Of a stretch of DNA of 64,000 nucleotides, positions 11,901 to 24,641 are shown one piece after another (position 1 is the first letter of the stretch; every line of letters starts with the position of its first letter). A program made the translations under genes and the position numbers. The notes under the pieces are model-generated. The model made no database searches, had not been told where the DNA came from, and saw nothing but the letters and a program-made list of their open reading frames with translations. The DNA is from Caprimulgus europaeus. Lineage: Eukaryota; Chordata; Aves; Caprimulgiformes; Caprimulgidae. The stretch spans positions 39,375,295 to 39,439,294 of the forward strand of contig OU015524.1 of the NCBI GenBank assembly GCA_907165065.1, written 5' to 3'.

Positions 11901-14494
11901 TCATGTTCTGCTTCTTAATTTATCATCTAATTGCTTATTAGTTGTGCTGTAAAGTTCTTTGACTTCAGTTACATGAGTACAGTAATTAGTGTTTATATTG
12001 CCAAGGCCTGTGTAGCAGCGCTTTAACACTGCCTAAGGAGATGAAACACTCCACAACAGAGCACGAATTGAGCTCTCAGGATTTCTAATTTTACATCCTC
12101 AAGTTTTGTAGAGCCTTGCTGTGGGAGTCTCTCCAGAAACGGGGTCATGAGTAATCCGGTATAGTCATTTTGAGTGGATTTCGCAGCAGAGGTGCAGAAA
12201 AATATTCACAGGAAGCTTCCAAGGTCACGTTGCTTCCCCTGCATGGAAGAACAGGAGGACTTTTCAGTAACAAACAGTTGTTTGTTAAGGTTATGGTCAG
12301 CTTGAACAGGACTTGAACAAAAATATTTGGTGTTTGATTTTGCTGCCTTCAGCATTTCTGTATTCTTGTCTACATTTTTGTGAAATGTTGGATCAGTTTC
12401 TAGAAACATATCAGAAATCATGCTGAAAATGGATTCCACCTTGCTAATGCCTGTTTCCAGATGTTTTCTCTGATTTGCCTGATTATTACCCACTGAGAAG
12501 GCTGTTCTTCCACTGAAATGATTACCTGCAGGTGCTAGCACTGCATTAAGTTGAACACACGCAGGGTGCCGTCCCCATGGCCACTGCCACCTTTTAGAGA
12601 TGTGAGTCGCTGGCTGTCGTGGTGGGCACAGCTTGTCTTCACACCACCAGTTCTGAGCATTCACCACAGGCCTCCACTGTGCTACCTAACCCGGGCTGTG
12701 GCTTTTCTCTTGTTAGGCTAAATATGTCTTTACACTTTCATGGACTCTTTCCAAACGAAACACGATTGAGTAATTAATGATATGTAGGGAGAGTTAAGCT
12801 TTTTAAGTTTTGCACATTTTCCTGCTAATTATGTCATCAAAGACTGGCTTGCTTTGTTGCTATGGAGCTTCTCTGTGAGGCATGACTTTGGTTTAGTCGG
12901 TAATACCTGTATTTCTGAGAGCAACTTCCATAAGATTTGGCCTACCCAAACTTCATCTTCATACAAGACTGATTTCTGGCCGCTCGATAGCCTTGTCAGA
13001 TATCAAAGCAGACAGTGAGTAAGTTCTCCCCAGATCCATATTTGTGTAAGAGGGACGGGCAGCCTCTCAATAACTGCACTGTCTCTAACCTGCCATTGCT
13101 GCCTTTTCTCCTTCCACTCAAGGTGCTGCAGTGTAGTCTCCTTGCAGCTGCTTGGAGAGCTCACCACCTGATCATACATTGCTTCTGCTTCTTCTGGCCA
13201 GGCTTTTCCAGGGCAGACAAGAGATTTCAGGCCTCAGAGATGGCAACAGTGCTGCCTCCAGTACTGGTGTGAGCTGTGCTCACCTGTGCCTGCGAGGAGC
13301 TAATGGGACCTGGAAGTACCTGCTCCTTCCTCCTCCTCCTCTCCCCTGCCTGGGGTTTGTGGCTGTGCCGGCTCTCAGCGACACGGGGCAGGCAGCGTCG
13401 TGCTCACTGCCAGCAGGATGTCTCAGGGGCGGCGGTGACTCCTCTGAAACTGTTTTTACACCACACACAGGGCAACGGAGTGACAAGTCATCTCCTCTTA
13501 TTACAGCAAAGCAGATCTGTTAGCTTGAATCTTGGAAGTCTTTTTCATAACATCATTTCTGCAGCAGCTGGTTTCCATGGAAACCAAGAAGCGACTCACA
13601 CTGCGTACAGGAAAGAAGACCGCTGACCTGCTTGTCCTTCCCCGGCCCGTGCCGCTGGGCTTCCCTCCATTTGCACATGCACAGGCATTGCTCGTTGCCG
13701 TGAGGTGGACAAGCCCAGGCCCAAAGGCTTCAGGTTGTTCCTCCAGCAGCAACCCAAGTGCAGTGCCTCTCCTGCTGCTGCCATCCTCTTCATCCTCCCT
13801 CATTCTGCCTCTCCAGGCAGCTTGTCCTGCAGCCAGGGGAGAAGGGCAGAGGCAGGAAGAGTCTCCAGGCATCTTCACCTGCACTCCCACCACTGTCGTG
13901 TTCCCAGGCCCCAGCAGGGGTGGGAAGATTTGTGGTTAAGGTTATGGTACCTACTTCTCTTTAAATGGCCAGAGGGCACTAGGAGCAAACACACTGCTGT
14001 GCCTTCTGAGGCCAGCTTTGAAGGGCGAAGCTGTACGAGGAGCCTGAGCATCACTGTGCCTGTGCTGTGTCCTCACTGAATTGTCCTGCCTGGAGATTGC
14101 TCTTTTCCAGACACAGACCATGAAGGGGTCAGCAAGAAAAGGGAGCAGAGAGCTGCCATCTCATGGGGGTGATGCCTGAGGTGTCCTGGCACTGTTACTC
14201 CAGCACAAAATGGGGCAGTGCTGGGTGGATGCTTGCCTGGGACTGGCCATGGGATGGCTTGTAGCATTTCCATAATCGAGACTATGACTTACATCAGGAG
14301 AATCAGCTCCTGGCACCAGATGATATTTTTTAATTGGATTGTGGACTCGAGATTTCAGCAAGTGGGTGTTGATGTGATGCTTTCTGTGGGTGGTTTTTTG
14401 GACTTAACTAGCCCTGAAGGTAAGCTTTTCCAGGCTGCAAAGAGCAGCGACTGCTTTGGATGGCCTCGGTGGCTGAGCCCTCTCTGTGCCTCAG

Positions 14495-14647
14495 GGCAGA
14501 GCAGCCACCCCCCCTGCCTCAGCCTGTCTGCCTGTCCAGCTAAGTGTGCCTTGGTGTGCCTGCATTCCCCTGGCAGAGCAGCCACCCCCACTGCCTCAGC
14601 CTGTCTGCCTGTCCAGCTAAGTGTGCCTTGGTGTGCCTGCATTCCCC
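14495..14647 (+). repeat. 77-bp tandem duplication
   Basis: Two near-identical copies (14,495-14,571 and 14,572-14,647) differ mainly in a C-run. They lie in a GC-rich stretch and give mirror-image chance open frames on both strands. Confidence 0.92.
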
Positions 14648-14983
14648 ACATCCCCATCCCTGTGCCTGCAGGAGGGAGGAGTGACTCAAGACTCTCCTTT
14701 AGCCCCATGGTGGCTGAGCTGTCCCATCTCCACAGCCAAGAGTTCACCACGGAAAAAACAGTTTCCACCTTTACACCTTATATAATCATGGTGAGACAAG
14801 CAGAACCCTGACTTCTTGTTTCAATGGGAATATTGTGTACTGCAAACACTGGAAAAGCCCTTACTTTCCTCACAAAGAATAAAAGCCAGGCTACTTGTTT
14901 CTTCATTGCTTGTCCAAGAGAACCAGGTTATTGACTGAGTGGCTTAAGCATGTCCCTGTAATAAAACCTGCAGTAGAGCCTTA

Positions 14984-15017
14984 CCCATCCCATCCCATCC
15001 CACCCCACCCCATCCCC
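14984..15017 (+). repeat. (CATCC/CACCC)n minisatellite
   Basis: There are seven pentamer units of CATCC/CACCC in a row. Confidence 0.85.
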
Positions 15018-16859
15018 TGTGTGGGACTGTTACAGGAGCCAGGCTTGCTGTGCAGTTTCGTGGGACAACATTTCATTCCCTTTTCAGTTTTAGAGCCCAC
15101 CTTTCTTATTTTTGGGCTTGCATGTCAGAATCTGGCAGCATGGAATGGAGAGGAGCTCCCCTGAAGGCAGGCAGCTCCCACGCCTGCTGCCAGGGAGGTG
15201 GGAGAGAGTGGGATGGTCGCCCCCATGCCCACTGCCTGGGCAGTAAGGGCAGTGCCAGGATGGACCCTTCCCTGCCATGGCCTTACCCCCACAGGGAGGG
15301 ACAGGGATGCTGGAGAAGACTCCAGGAGTGCTTGTGCCTCATGTTTCTGTCACGACATGGCCCTGTGGGTGGGATGCTGGCAGCAGGGCTTGCAGAGGGG
15401 AGTGATGGCTGGGCTTTCTCAAGCCTCCCCACATCTGTCTCCCTCCCAAGGCAGGTGGTGTTTCTTCAGGAGCCACAAACCCACATCATGCTCTTCCAGA
15501 ACCTGAGGTTTTGTCTGTGTTTGGGTAGAGAGAAGAGACTTGTCTGGCCCACACTCAGCTGCAGCTATTGGATGCATTTCTTCAAACACTGCAAGCGCCA
15601 GCGTGGAGTGTGTTACTTGAAAACACAGTTCTAAACTTAAAGGCAGCTTTAGCCCTTGGTCTGAGTGGCAGGTCTCCCTCATGCTGAAAGGTCACTTAAT
15701 GCTTGAACAACTGAGTCGGGAGCTTCTTCTGAAGTGAAAGTAAGGTGATGCTGTGGGAGAGGGGAACTGAGATGGAGCCCTTGAAATCTCTTTCTGGGTC
15801 TCTGAGAGTCCATCCTGCTCATCTGAGTGGCTCAGTGCTGTGTGACACTGGCTCAGGTCCCCTTGCAGGGCACGCTCCGCATCTGCTGCAGCACCCCAAC
15901 AGCAGAGATTTAACCTTGCAAACAGTCTGTCCCTGTAGCTCTTATCCCAAAATCAAGTTGCTGTTGGGAAAGGAGCACCAAGAGAACTTTTGTGGGCTGC
16001 TCAGACAGGAGGGCAAAGGTTTCCCTCTTCTGAGGTCATCGTGAAAGGATGATGTCATCAGCACAGGCTTCCACAGTTGATAAACTAGGAGAGCTGTTAA
16101 TTGAGTACTTTGGCCTCTCCACCTGCCTATGGACATGGGTTTTGTAAAGTTTCTCAAAGACTAGCTTCTCAAAATCAAGCTGACAGTCACTAGAAGTGTG
16201 CTTTTAGGACATTTTTTTTCCCATAAAACTGAAAAATTAAAATTTACGAAGGTCATCATCTGAAAACTAACCTCCTTCACTTTTCTTTGGCTTACAGACG
16301 TGGCTTAAAGGCAACTCCTGGCTTGCAAAGATGGCAGAAAGTCACCTTGGAGTCTGCAAGGAGGGACAGAATTGAGCTTTTCCAGGCTACCGGGTATATG
16401 CTGCAAAGGCCACCACTGGTGGACATGAAACAAGGAGTTGCTGCTACTTCAAGACACTGTCAGTAAACCTCCCCAGAAGATAAGGAAGAAGAAGCATAGA
16501 TTAACTGATGACACAGTCAGGGAAGAGTGACATGACCTATAGGGTTACCTGGTCTGCAGGTGAAAGGCAGGTAGGTCCTCAGTGACCATTTAGGAAGTTG
16601 AACATCTGTGAAGGACAGAGTGATGACAAAAAGACTCTGAGGAGCCGGTTGTGCTATGTATGGGTTATGGCACAGGCTAGGACTAGGAAGGTGTGTAGTC
16701 TAGCTTTGATCAGATTCCTGTTTGTACTTGGTTTAATTTTGCAGTATTAGTGTATTATCAATACTTTCATGTTGGTACATTTAGCATAAAAGCCTTTTTT
16801 TTTTTCTCACCTGAAGACAATCTCAGCAATACTAGCACCAGCCGTTACACCTTTGCAGT

Positions 16860-17240
16860 TCAGTGCCGCCTGGGGAGCTGCTAGGGGCTGCCTGTCTCTG
16901 AAGGGTGCGTTGCAGGCTCCCACGCCACGCTCGTCCCTACTCCCCGAGAGCACAGGGCCAGCGCGGCGTCCCTGCGCGTGTGCCCGGCGCGGCTGCTTCA
17001 CTGGAGGGGCCGTGAGGCTGAGCAGCCACCTGGGCCATGGGGACTGTCCTGCCTTTAAACCTCTTAACGCACACAGAAGCTGTAAGGCTCCTGGAAGTGC
17101 AAAGCAGCTTAAAGAAAGCAATTCCAGGGTGAGAGCATCCTCAGGAGCTGGGGAACTCCCTGCAGCGTTTCTCTGCCCTGGACTCCGGAGAGCTGGAGGT
17201 AAGAGCCAGCCCGAGCAGCCTCCGCTCAGCCGGTCACCCT
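16860..17240. promoter_or_regulatory. Isolated CpG-rich patch
   Basis: CpG density rises well above its surroundings (GCGCGGCGTCC, GCCCGGCGCGGC). No recognised exon starts here. It could be an orphan CpG island or promoter of an unannotated transcript. Confidence 0.3.
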
Positions 17241-18191
17241 GACTGTTGTCAGTTCTCATTCAGTGCTTTTGCTAAACTTTCCAAGTCTCTCTGACATGAA
17301 AATAATTGACCTTTACAGTTACATTTGAGGTGGCTATATTGCTATCAGCTCTTGCTAGTCTTCACTGCTCCCATCATATTTGCTTAATGGCATGTGAATT
17401 AATTTCTTGGAAGCTGACACTTCCCCGCAGGATTAGTTAGTGACTCTAACGTGGGGCTGGTGCACAAAATGTAAGATGCAGAGCCTATTTGGGGGGAAAA
17501 AATAGGAGAGAAATTCCAGTGGTCTTGGAAATCTTCACTTTTAGAATGCTATGACTGCAGTAATGAATGAGCTGAAGAAAAATAAACTCAATTCCAGCTA
17601 TTTAAAGGTTCAGCAATTCTTTCCAGGAGAAAAACAAGCAACTATTGTGTGCCTGGGCTGGGAGGGCTGGCGGGGAGGCAGCATTTCCCACAGGCAAATT
17701 AGGAATGGGAAAACCAGAACAAAACCCGCAAGCCCCAGAAGCCCGAGTAGGGAACACAGGCCATTTTGTTTGACGTGATTTGTGTTGTCATTAGGTGGGT
17801 TTAATGGGGCTTTATTCTTATTCTGAGAGGAAAGCTGGGCTTTGCTTGAGATAACAGTAATGACTGTTCAGACCTGGGAAACGTGAGGGAGCCGGACAAA
17901 AGCGCATTTGCCGTGTCACTCAGGCACCCATTGGGAACAGAGGGTCTCCTCCTCCCCGCTGTCCCTCCCTGGCAGTGGAGGCTGGTCACGTTTTGCTACA
18001 GCCTGACAAAAACTTCCCTGTGCTGTTTGGCCAGGGCAGGGTCTGTCTCACGTCATTTCTCTGACTGTAAAGGAAGACCCGTTTCGGCTGCCACCAGCCA
18101 CGCTGGCACCAGGCCTGAACCCCACAAAAGGTGTGTTTGAACCCCGCGTGCTGCGGCCCCACAGTCGCCTGGGGCAGAAGATGAGGCTGGC

Positions 18192-18289
18192 ATCATGGCT
18201 GCAGGAAAGGCTTTTCTCATCTGAGATGTCTTGAACCCAGTATCATGGCTGCAGGAAAGGCTTTTCTCATCTGAGATGTCTTGAACCCC
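18192..18289 (+). repeat. 50-bp-step tandem duplication
   Basis: ATCATGGCTGCAGGAAAGGC and the following 29 bp occur twice in a row with no internal mismatch, indicating a recent duplication. Confidence 0.93.
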
Positions 18290-20281
18290 TTCCTAAGCCT
18301 CTCCTCCCAAGCCCTGGTGAGCTCTCTCAGGAATGGTTCAGCAACACAGTCACGGCTTTTTGAAATCCCAGTATTTGGGCACCTTGTTTCAGGCTGTGTA
18401 AAAGTGAAAGAGGATGAAGAAGTAAAAAAGGCTCCCTGAAAGGAAATCTTGAGTTGAAACCCATTAACTTAGTTTGAACAGTCCCCGTGGGGCACAGGTG
18501 AAGCCCTTCTCTTTCAGCTTTGTTGGCTTCATTCAGAAGACACTAAGAGGGCTTTCTCTCACGCAGCTGCACGGGGTAGAAGCAGCACTGCAGGTACTCG
18601 GCAAGTGCAGCAGGCCTTCTGCTTTGAGGGTTGCAGGATACGAGAACCACCAGCCACCCATCTTCCACCTGTGGAAGGAGCAGTGTTACCTTAGCTCTGC
18701 TTGTCCCGAACTGCTGCTCAGAGGTGGGCAGAGATGGAGACCCAGAGATATGCGTAGCCCTTTACCATCCCCAAAGCAAGCTAAAACTGTGCCAGTGCAG
18801 GAATCTTGCATTTCTTTATGGCTAGATCCTGGTTTAGTTTGAGATGGGCTAATGTTAATGGACCAGGTCATGTGAGAAATACAGGATTCCTACTCTAGAC
18901 CAGTAGGAATCAGAGTCACTGGTGGAGTAGAGCTGCTTTCTCAAAGCAATGCCATGGGCTTTCCTAACAAGTTGTTACATTGAAAAGTTTGCTGAAGTAT
19001 TTTTATGATCTAATTTAGATCAAACCAAAGGGTATCAGAGAAAGCCAGAACTGTCCAATAGCCATTTTCATGGTATTTTATGAAGCACTGTGGAAGAAAA
19101 TATTTATGTAGCGGCAGCGATACGACTGCGGTGCCTTTAGCCATAAAAAAGCTTTGCCTATTGGAAAGCTGTTCTGATGAAATTTCAACATAAACCCTGC
19201 ACACCTGAAAAAACTGTTTAAGAAATTAAATTTGAAACATTTCTGTTTTCAAGAACAGCTCAGTTAAACTCAGCTATTCACCCATTAACAAACAATGTGA
19301 TATATATTTTTTGTGTATTGATTGCCTTCCTAGAAGCAGATAGGCACTCCTGGCCATCAGATGCCACAAGTAAATTTATCTGGAATTCACAGAGTTTTAA
19401 CTGATGAATTCTGTCAAAGTTACTGAGTTTCCTTTCAATTGGATACGAGTTCCTCAAACTCTCTTGCAGCTTTGCTAGTGATTAGGGTCCGGCAGCAGTC
19501 AGAAGAGGGAACACATCTCTATCTTGGCAACTTCTCCAGCAAGTCACATCCCATCCAATCTTCATTAGCAGAGCACACGGAGATGCCAGGCTCAGCATGC
19601 AAAGCATGGAAAAGCACATCCCCTTCCCAGCTGTGGGACGAGAGGGGCAGGGCAGCACCAGCTCTGACAGCCACAGAGAGTGCTCCAACTTACCAGTGCC
19701 CTGAATGTGCGGAGAAGTATCAATCCCGTTACAACACATGCACTCATCTGCGTTTTGCAAAGTCCAGAGGCAACACCACTGGGTGCTGGCAGAGCCCATC
19801 CTCAAGGGCTGCTGCCAGCTCCACGCCCGAGCTTGTGATGTTTGGGGAACTGGCTCTGCGGGCTGGCTCACTGCACTGCTGCCCCACAGCACCCCACAGC
19901 CAGTACGGCCGTGAGGAGCTGCCCAGAGCAACCACAGCTTCAGGCAGAGGTACCACCACCACCCCACAGAACTGTGCAGGGGGTCAGGCTGCCGCCCAAC
20001 TGCTGAACTGCCCCGTCCAGGAAACAGCTCAGCAGCTTTTTAATTAAACAGCCAGGGGAGTTTCTCCTGTCTGGGTCAGCACTGGGCCGTGCCACCAGCA
20101 GCACTGCCACTGGTAGCATGGCCACAGCACAGGTGGCAGTGGCTTAGGCTGGTGTTGCCCTTGGTACTTTACCACAGTCTGAGTACTAATGCTGTGCTCA
20201 AAGGAACTGGCAAGGTGCAGACAGGACAGGCCCCACGCACCTCGAGGCTGCTTAGTCTGGTGTAAATCCAGGCTACAGCTA

Positions 20282-20722
20282 GAATCACAGAATGGTCGGG
20301 GTTGGAAGGGACCTCAGGAGATCATCTAGTCCACCTCCCCTGCCAAAGCAGATTCCCTATACCAGGTTGCATAGGAAAGCATCCAGGTGGGTTTTGAACA
20401 TCTCCAGAGCTGGCGACTCCATAACCTCTCTGGGCAGCCTGTTCCAGTGCTCCAACACCCTCACAGTAAAGGAGTTTTTCCTTAGGTTTGTCTGGAACTT
20501 TTGGTGTTCCAGTTTTTGCTCATTGCCCCTTGTCCTGTCACTGGGCACCATCGAAAAGAGCCCGGCCCCATCCATTTGGCCCCCACATTTCAGGTATTTA
20601 TAGACACTGATAAGGTCCCCCCTCAGTCTTCTCTTCTCCAGGCTGAAGAGTCCCAGCCCTCTCAGCCTCTCCTCATACAGAGATGTTCCAGGCCCCTCAT
20701 CACCTTTGTGGCCCTAAGAGGC
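20282..20722 (-). mobile_element. CR1 LINE, 3' fragment about 440 bp
   Basis: The plus strand starts AGAATCACAGAATGGTCGG and runs through GGCAGCCTGTTCCAGTG and the antisense of the C-terminal ORF2 region (CCCCTCAGTCTTCTCTTCTCC). It lies on the minus strand, just past the probable end of the DESI2 3' UTR. Confidence 0.93.
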
Positions 20723-20809
20723 AATCTGTAGAATATGGCAGGCAGTATCTGCAGTGTATCCCAAGCATATCCTAAGTGTTTGACACCCCAGTACCTGCAG
20801 TTAGCACAC

Positions 20810-23800
20810 CAAATCCGAAAACGTTTTTAATTTATTCTATTGAAAACTAGTGGCTCTTAACAATAATGCCTTGGACAAACCAACCTGCAGCTCCTGATGC
20901 TCATGCCAGAGTACAGCCTATAGCTTAACCATAGGAAACCCTCGGACAGTTTTACCGTCCTTTGAAAGCATCTTTCAAAGCCAGTGGCACCGACAAAACA
21001 AGCTGTAGGCACCAGGGGAATAACACACAGAGCCAACTGCCTTTTTTTTAATAAAAGTATTTTTAATAAACTGATGGATTTAAGTTTCAGATGCTAGACA
21101 ACTTGTTGCCGTGTACAGGTAACAAAAGTCAAAATTCTTTGAATTTTATACAAATACTATGTAGTACAGTAAACTTGAATACAAGTTTACAAAAAATGCA
21201 TCAGTGAATATTCAGCTTGTAACCAACTTCCAACAGTGAAAATTATCATGTATCAATAGTGATCAGAATTGCATTGCAAATTTTAGAAGTAATGCAACTA
21301 TGTTTTTACCAAGCCACTCTGAAGTTACCGGTGCACACTGACAGTACATTGGATTTTTTTTTTTTTTTTGGCTTGCTGAACAGAAAATGGCATTTAAATA
21401 AAATGACTTTGAGTTAAAGAATATAATACGTATCAAAAGTACTATCTTACAGAAAATTAAACAAGAATGAGAAAGTAAACAGAGCAGAACCCTGAAGTAG
21501 TGATATTTTTCTACCCGTTTTGATGGAAAAGACTCCACAGGTGTCCAGCTTTCTCACAGCATTTTGGAGTGTCTAGTCCTAGCACAGTGTGGTCGTTAGT
21601 AGACTAAAGTAATCCCTGCTTGGCAGTAATGCTGGTGAAAGGTAACTTGCTCTATTGCTAACAAATCTGAGTAACCACTGGCAGGGCGACTTCTTGGAGG
21701 CACCCAGTGGAGGCTGAGTGGACAGCACGCGATTGCAGTTGCTCTGATACAATACCCAACCGCCTTCAGGGTTCAGGTGTCAGTTTCCTCATAGGATTTA
21801 CAAATGGATGGCTTTGAAACAACAACAACAACAAAAAGGGAGCATAGGACAGTATTTTCACCTGTACAGCTACCAACAAAATGAATGTTTTTGTTACAAA
21901 CTTTCCAGTCTGCTTTATAAAAAATAGTCTTAGTTTTACTTCTAAATAAAAACTGTGCTGTGATCTGTCATGTTCTTGCATTGTACATGCTGTCGTTGTG
22001 TGTGTTAATGAAGGTGTAGAGAGTGGTGACCTAGCGCTCTGGAGATGTCAGAAGCCTAAAAAGCCGATTTTGGTACATAAAAGTTAGGTAGCAATGAAAA
22101 TTCATTCTATTTATTTTTCCTAAAACCTAGGAAAAGCTACAGTACATTGCTAGATCAGTGGCCTCAACCCTGAGCTGAAATAAAGGACCTGCCTTGGCCA
22201 AGAGACTTAACTACCACAGCTGCACAGCAGAGACAAAATAGCCTGTCTGTGGCCTGTTGTCATAGATGTAAGTAGTGTGAGATCCAGTTCTGTAACGCTT
22301 GAGAGTTGACTGGAGACCACCATATTCATTTTCACTACAGGAAAAAAAGGAGAACTCAATTCAGAGATTCAAGTGAAAAAGCACTCGATGGGGAGAGTCA
22401 GCATGTCCAGCTTCTGGAGACCAAAGACAGAATGTAGTTCGTGGTAGACCCGTCAGTCTGAAGTGTTTTCCACTTGGTAGAAGAGATTATTAAAACACGT
22501 ACCAAACTACCGTTAGAGACTTCTACTATTATCCCACTCTTTCTAGAAAGTGTCTCACTTGATTTTTTTCCCGCAAAACTGAGCGTCTCTCTCTCTCTCT
22601 CTCTGTACCTGCACTGCAGCACAGAGGATGAGTGAAAAATCAGAGACTGTCTGACAAAGGATTCAACCCAGCTGCTAGCAAAAAAACTTCTGCTTGTTTC
22701 CAACGTGAGTCGGAGTTGGCGATGATAAGAGTTCTTACTGCGACAGAGCCAGAGCCTACTGCACCTTCCTGTGGGGTTCAATGGCACCGCCTACCCGTGG
22801 CTAGGAGCATTCATAACGTCTTCGCATTCTCGCCTCCTAAGAGGAATTTCTTTTTCCTTTTAACCAGCAGAAACTGTAGAGTCAGTATTTCACTTAATGG
22901 AAAAACTAAACCCAGCAACAGACTGAAAAGAAAGCTTATAAGGATCATTTATACTTTAGTAATGCACACTGTGTGAGCTGATCAGTTTACGGGTGGTATG
23001 TTTTTCGTCAGTTTAAGGCAGCAAGTCTTACAACACACACAAGCTCACCTCCCTCGCCTTTGTGCTACTGTATCCTTATGTGCACAATAGAACCTCACTA
23101 ATTTACACTAATGACTGGAAGAACCATTAATTCTCTTGGTAAGCGAACAAGAATAAGGCATTCCATTATATATTCTGATCACTAATTATAATTTATCTCT
23201 AATTATAATCTACCAGCAAACATACTTCTGTGTTTTAGAAAATAGTATCTCTTACCTTCAGATATAATTATGTGTGCAGATTAGTGGGTTCTGCTGTGTA
23301 AACACGCAGGTGCCTAAGCAATTTTCAGGTTTTTCTTCATTACATCTGACAAGGAAGTTAATGCCACAGATAGACACTGTGGGAAAATAAATTAGGATTT
23401 CTCTCTAATTTGTGCGGATATGCACAACTGGGCAGTAATTTATAGCTAAAAAACCATGAATGTTTACGAATGCAAATGAAGCAAAATCAGCAGCAGAAAG
23501 CAAGGCCATTCCCCAACCATAAATGGCTTGTATTACAAACTATATGAAACAAACAGAAAAGAATACAAGTACTAACTCTTATATACAAATTTGATATCGA
23601 GTAAAGCAAATAGTGAAAAAATTGTTGATGCTTCTAACAGATGATGTTCGCATGTGTAAATCCTGGCTGAAGTGGACTGTAAGTACAGACAGAAGATAGG
23701 ACGCAAACTACGTGGCTGAGTTAAAAAAAAGGGGGGTGGGGAATCAATGTGCATTGCAATGAGATAGAAATTTCCCTTCACATGTGCAAAAGTCCACAGT

Positions 23801-24407
23801 TTCATTAATGTAGAGGTCATACTTCTAGTAACAGATCTTGGACAAAACCAGTCAGCCTACATCCTGGAATCTACCTGTTCACATCAGCCACTTTAAGTGC
23901 ACAGTACCCTGTTCACACATGTACTAGTCAGCAGTTTCTGGCATTTCTCAGAAATTTAACGTTCACCTGCCTTAAATCTTGAAAACAAAGGGGAGAGTTC
24001 ATCCAGGGCATCACACCACTGCTTTTGAGCTATATCAACACTTAAATCAAACTCAAATGCTCTCTTCTTCCATGGTGGCAGGAGTCCTTACAGGACTTGT
24101 AAACAGCAGTACACAATACTGTAAACAAATAATTTAAGTTCTGCTTTATACAAGATGTTAAGTTAACCCAGGTCTACCAAACAGGTGAAAATGAAAAGGG
24201 TGGCTTCACACAAAATCCTTCCCTTTTCTCCCAGCAATTCTTTTCACTACATAAATAACCCTGAGCTGAAACAGGGGTTGTTGACAAGAGCCTTTTTTGC
24301 ATATAAAAACAATGTTCTAGAGTCAGCTCTCATGTTCTGTCAGGAAGTCAATTGCTGGAGAGATTAAACTGAAGTATTTCAAACCGTTGGTTACTTTGGA
24401 GGAGGAC
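20810..24407 (-). other. DESI2: Probable DESI2 3' UTR (about 3.6 kb)
   Basis: There is no intron acceptor or new reading frame after the DESI2 stop. The sequence is AT-rich and free of recognisable transposons, unlike the sequence just beyond it. On the minus strand the last AATAAA before the CR1 at 20,722 lies at 20,836-20,831, giving a likely cleavage point near 20,810. A second AATAAA lies near 22,107 and could give a shorter form. A (TC)n run of 19 bp lies at 22,586-22,604. The UTR length is inferred from signal position only; no transcript evidence is available. Confidence 0.5.
20831..20836 (-). terminator. Candidate distal polyadenylation signal for DESI2
   Basis: The minus strand reads AATAAA in an AT-rich setting, and the CR1 fragment begins about 110 bp further downstream. 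It is the last canonical signal before repeat-derived sequence. This is a motif only and is unconfirmed by 3'-end data. Confidence 0.4.
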
Positions 24408-24641
24408 TTAGAATTTGGTGTGGCGACCAGTTCTAGACCCAGATGCTGAGCTTGCCAAGGAAGCTGATGCTGCTGCATCCTCAGCTTCCTCCAGCTCCTC
24501 GTGTAGCTCCTGGCTAACGCTGGACTGGAGGGCTGCAGGAGTTAGCCACTCCTTTGGCAGACAGCTCTGGAGAAATGGAATACAAGAGCTGAAGTAAGCA
24601 AGGCGATTCACCCATCGTGGAATCTCTTTTCCACACAGAAT
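24408..24641 (-). CDS. DESI2: DESI2 coding exon 5 with stop codon
   Basis: The acceptor is CCTCCCTAG at 24,642-24,643. The exon opens [13 protein letters not shown] and continues [13 protein letters not shown]. It ends in an acidic, alanine-rich tail and HTKF followed by TAA at 24,410-24,408. The human tail ends in a similar GRHTKL. Confidence 0.96.
   Translation of the reverse strand: MLCGKEIPRWVNRLAYFSSCIPFLQSCLPKEWLTPAALQSSVSQELHEELEEAEDAAASASLASSASGSRTGRHTKF

Larger units (their letters stand above)
4988..20281. other. Intergenic stretch with GC-rich patches; no gene recognised
   Basis: Alternating AT-rich sequence and GC-rich patches (9,030-9,770; 13,130-15,500; 16,860-17,240; 19,480-20,100). 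The patches give open frames on both strands at once (for example 9,127-9,651 plus and 9,171-9,710 minus), which is a composition effect. I looked for COX20, the expected next gene beyond DESI2, and did not find its conserved segments. Unmapped non-coding transcripts cannot be excluded. Confidence 0.55.

Noticed and set aside
19439-20047. Plus-strand open frame of 202 codons with a CPEC motif
   Set aside because: The opposite strand is also open for 161 codons, the Cys/His spacing does not fit a zinc finger, and no similarity is recognised.
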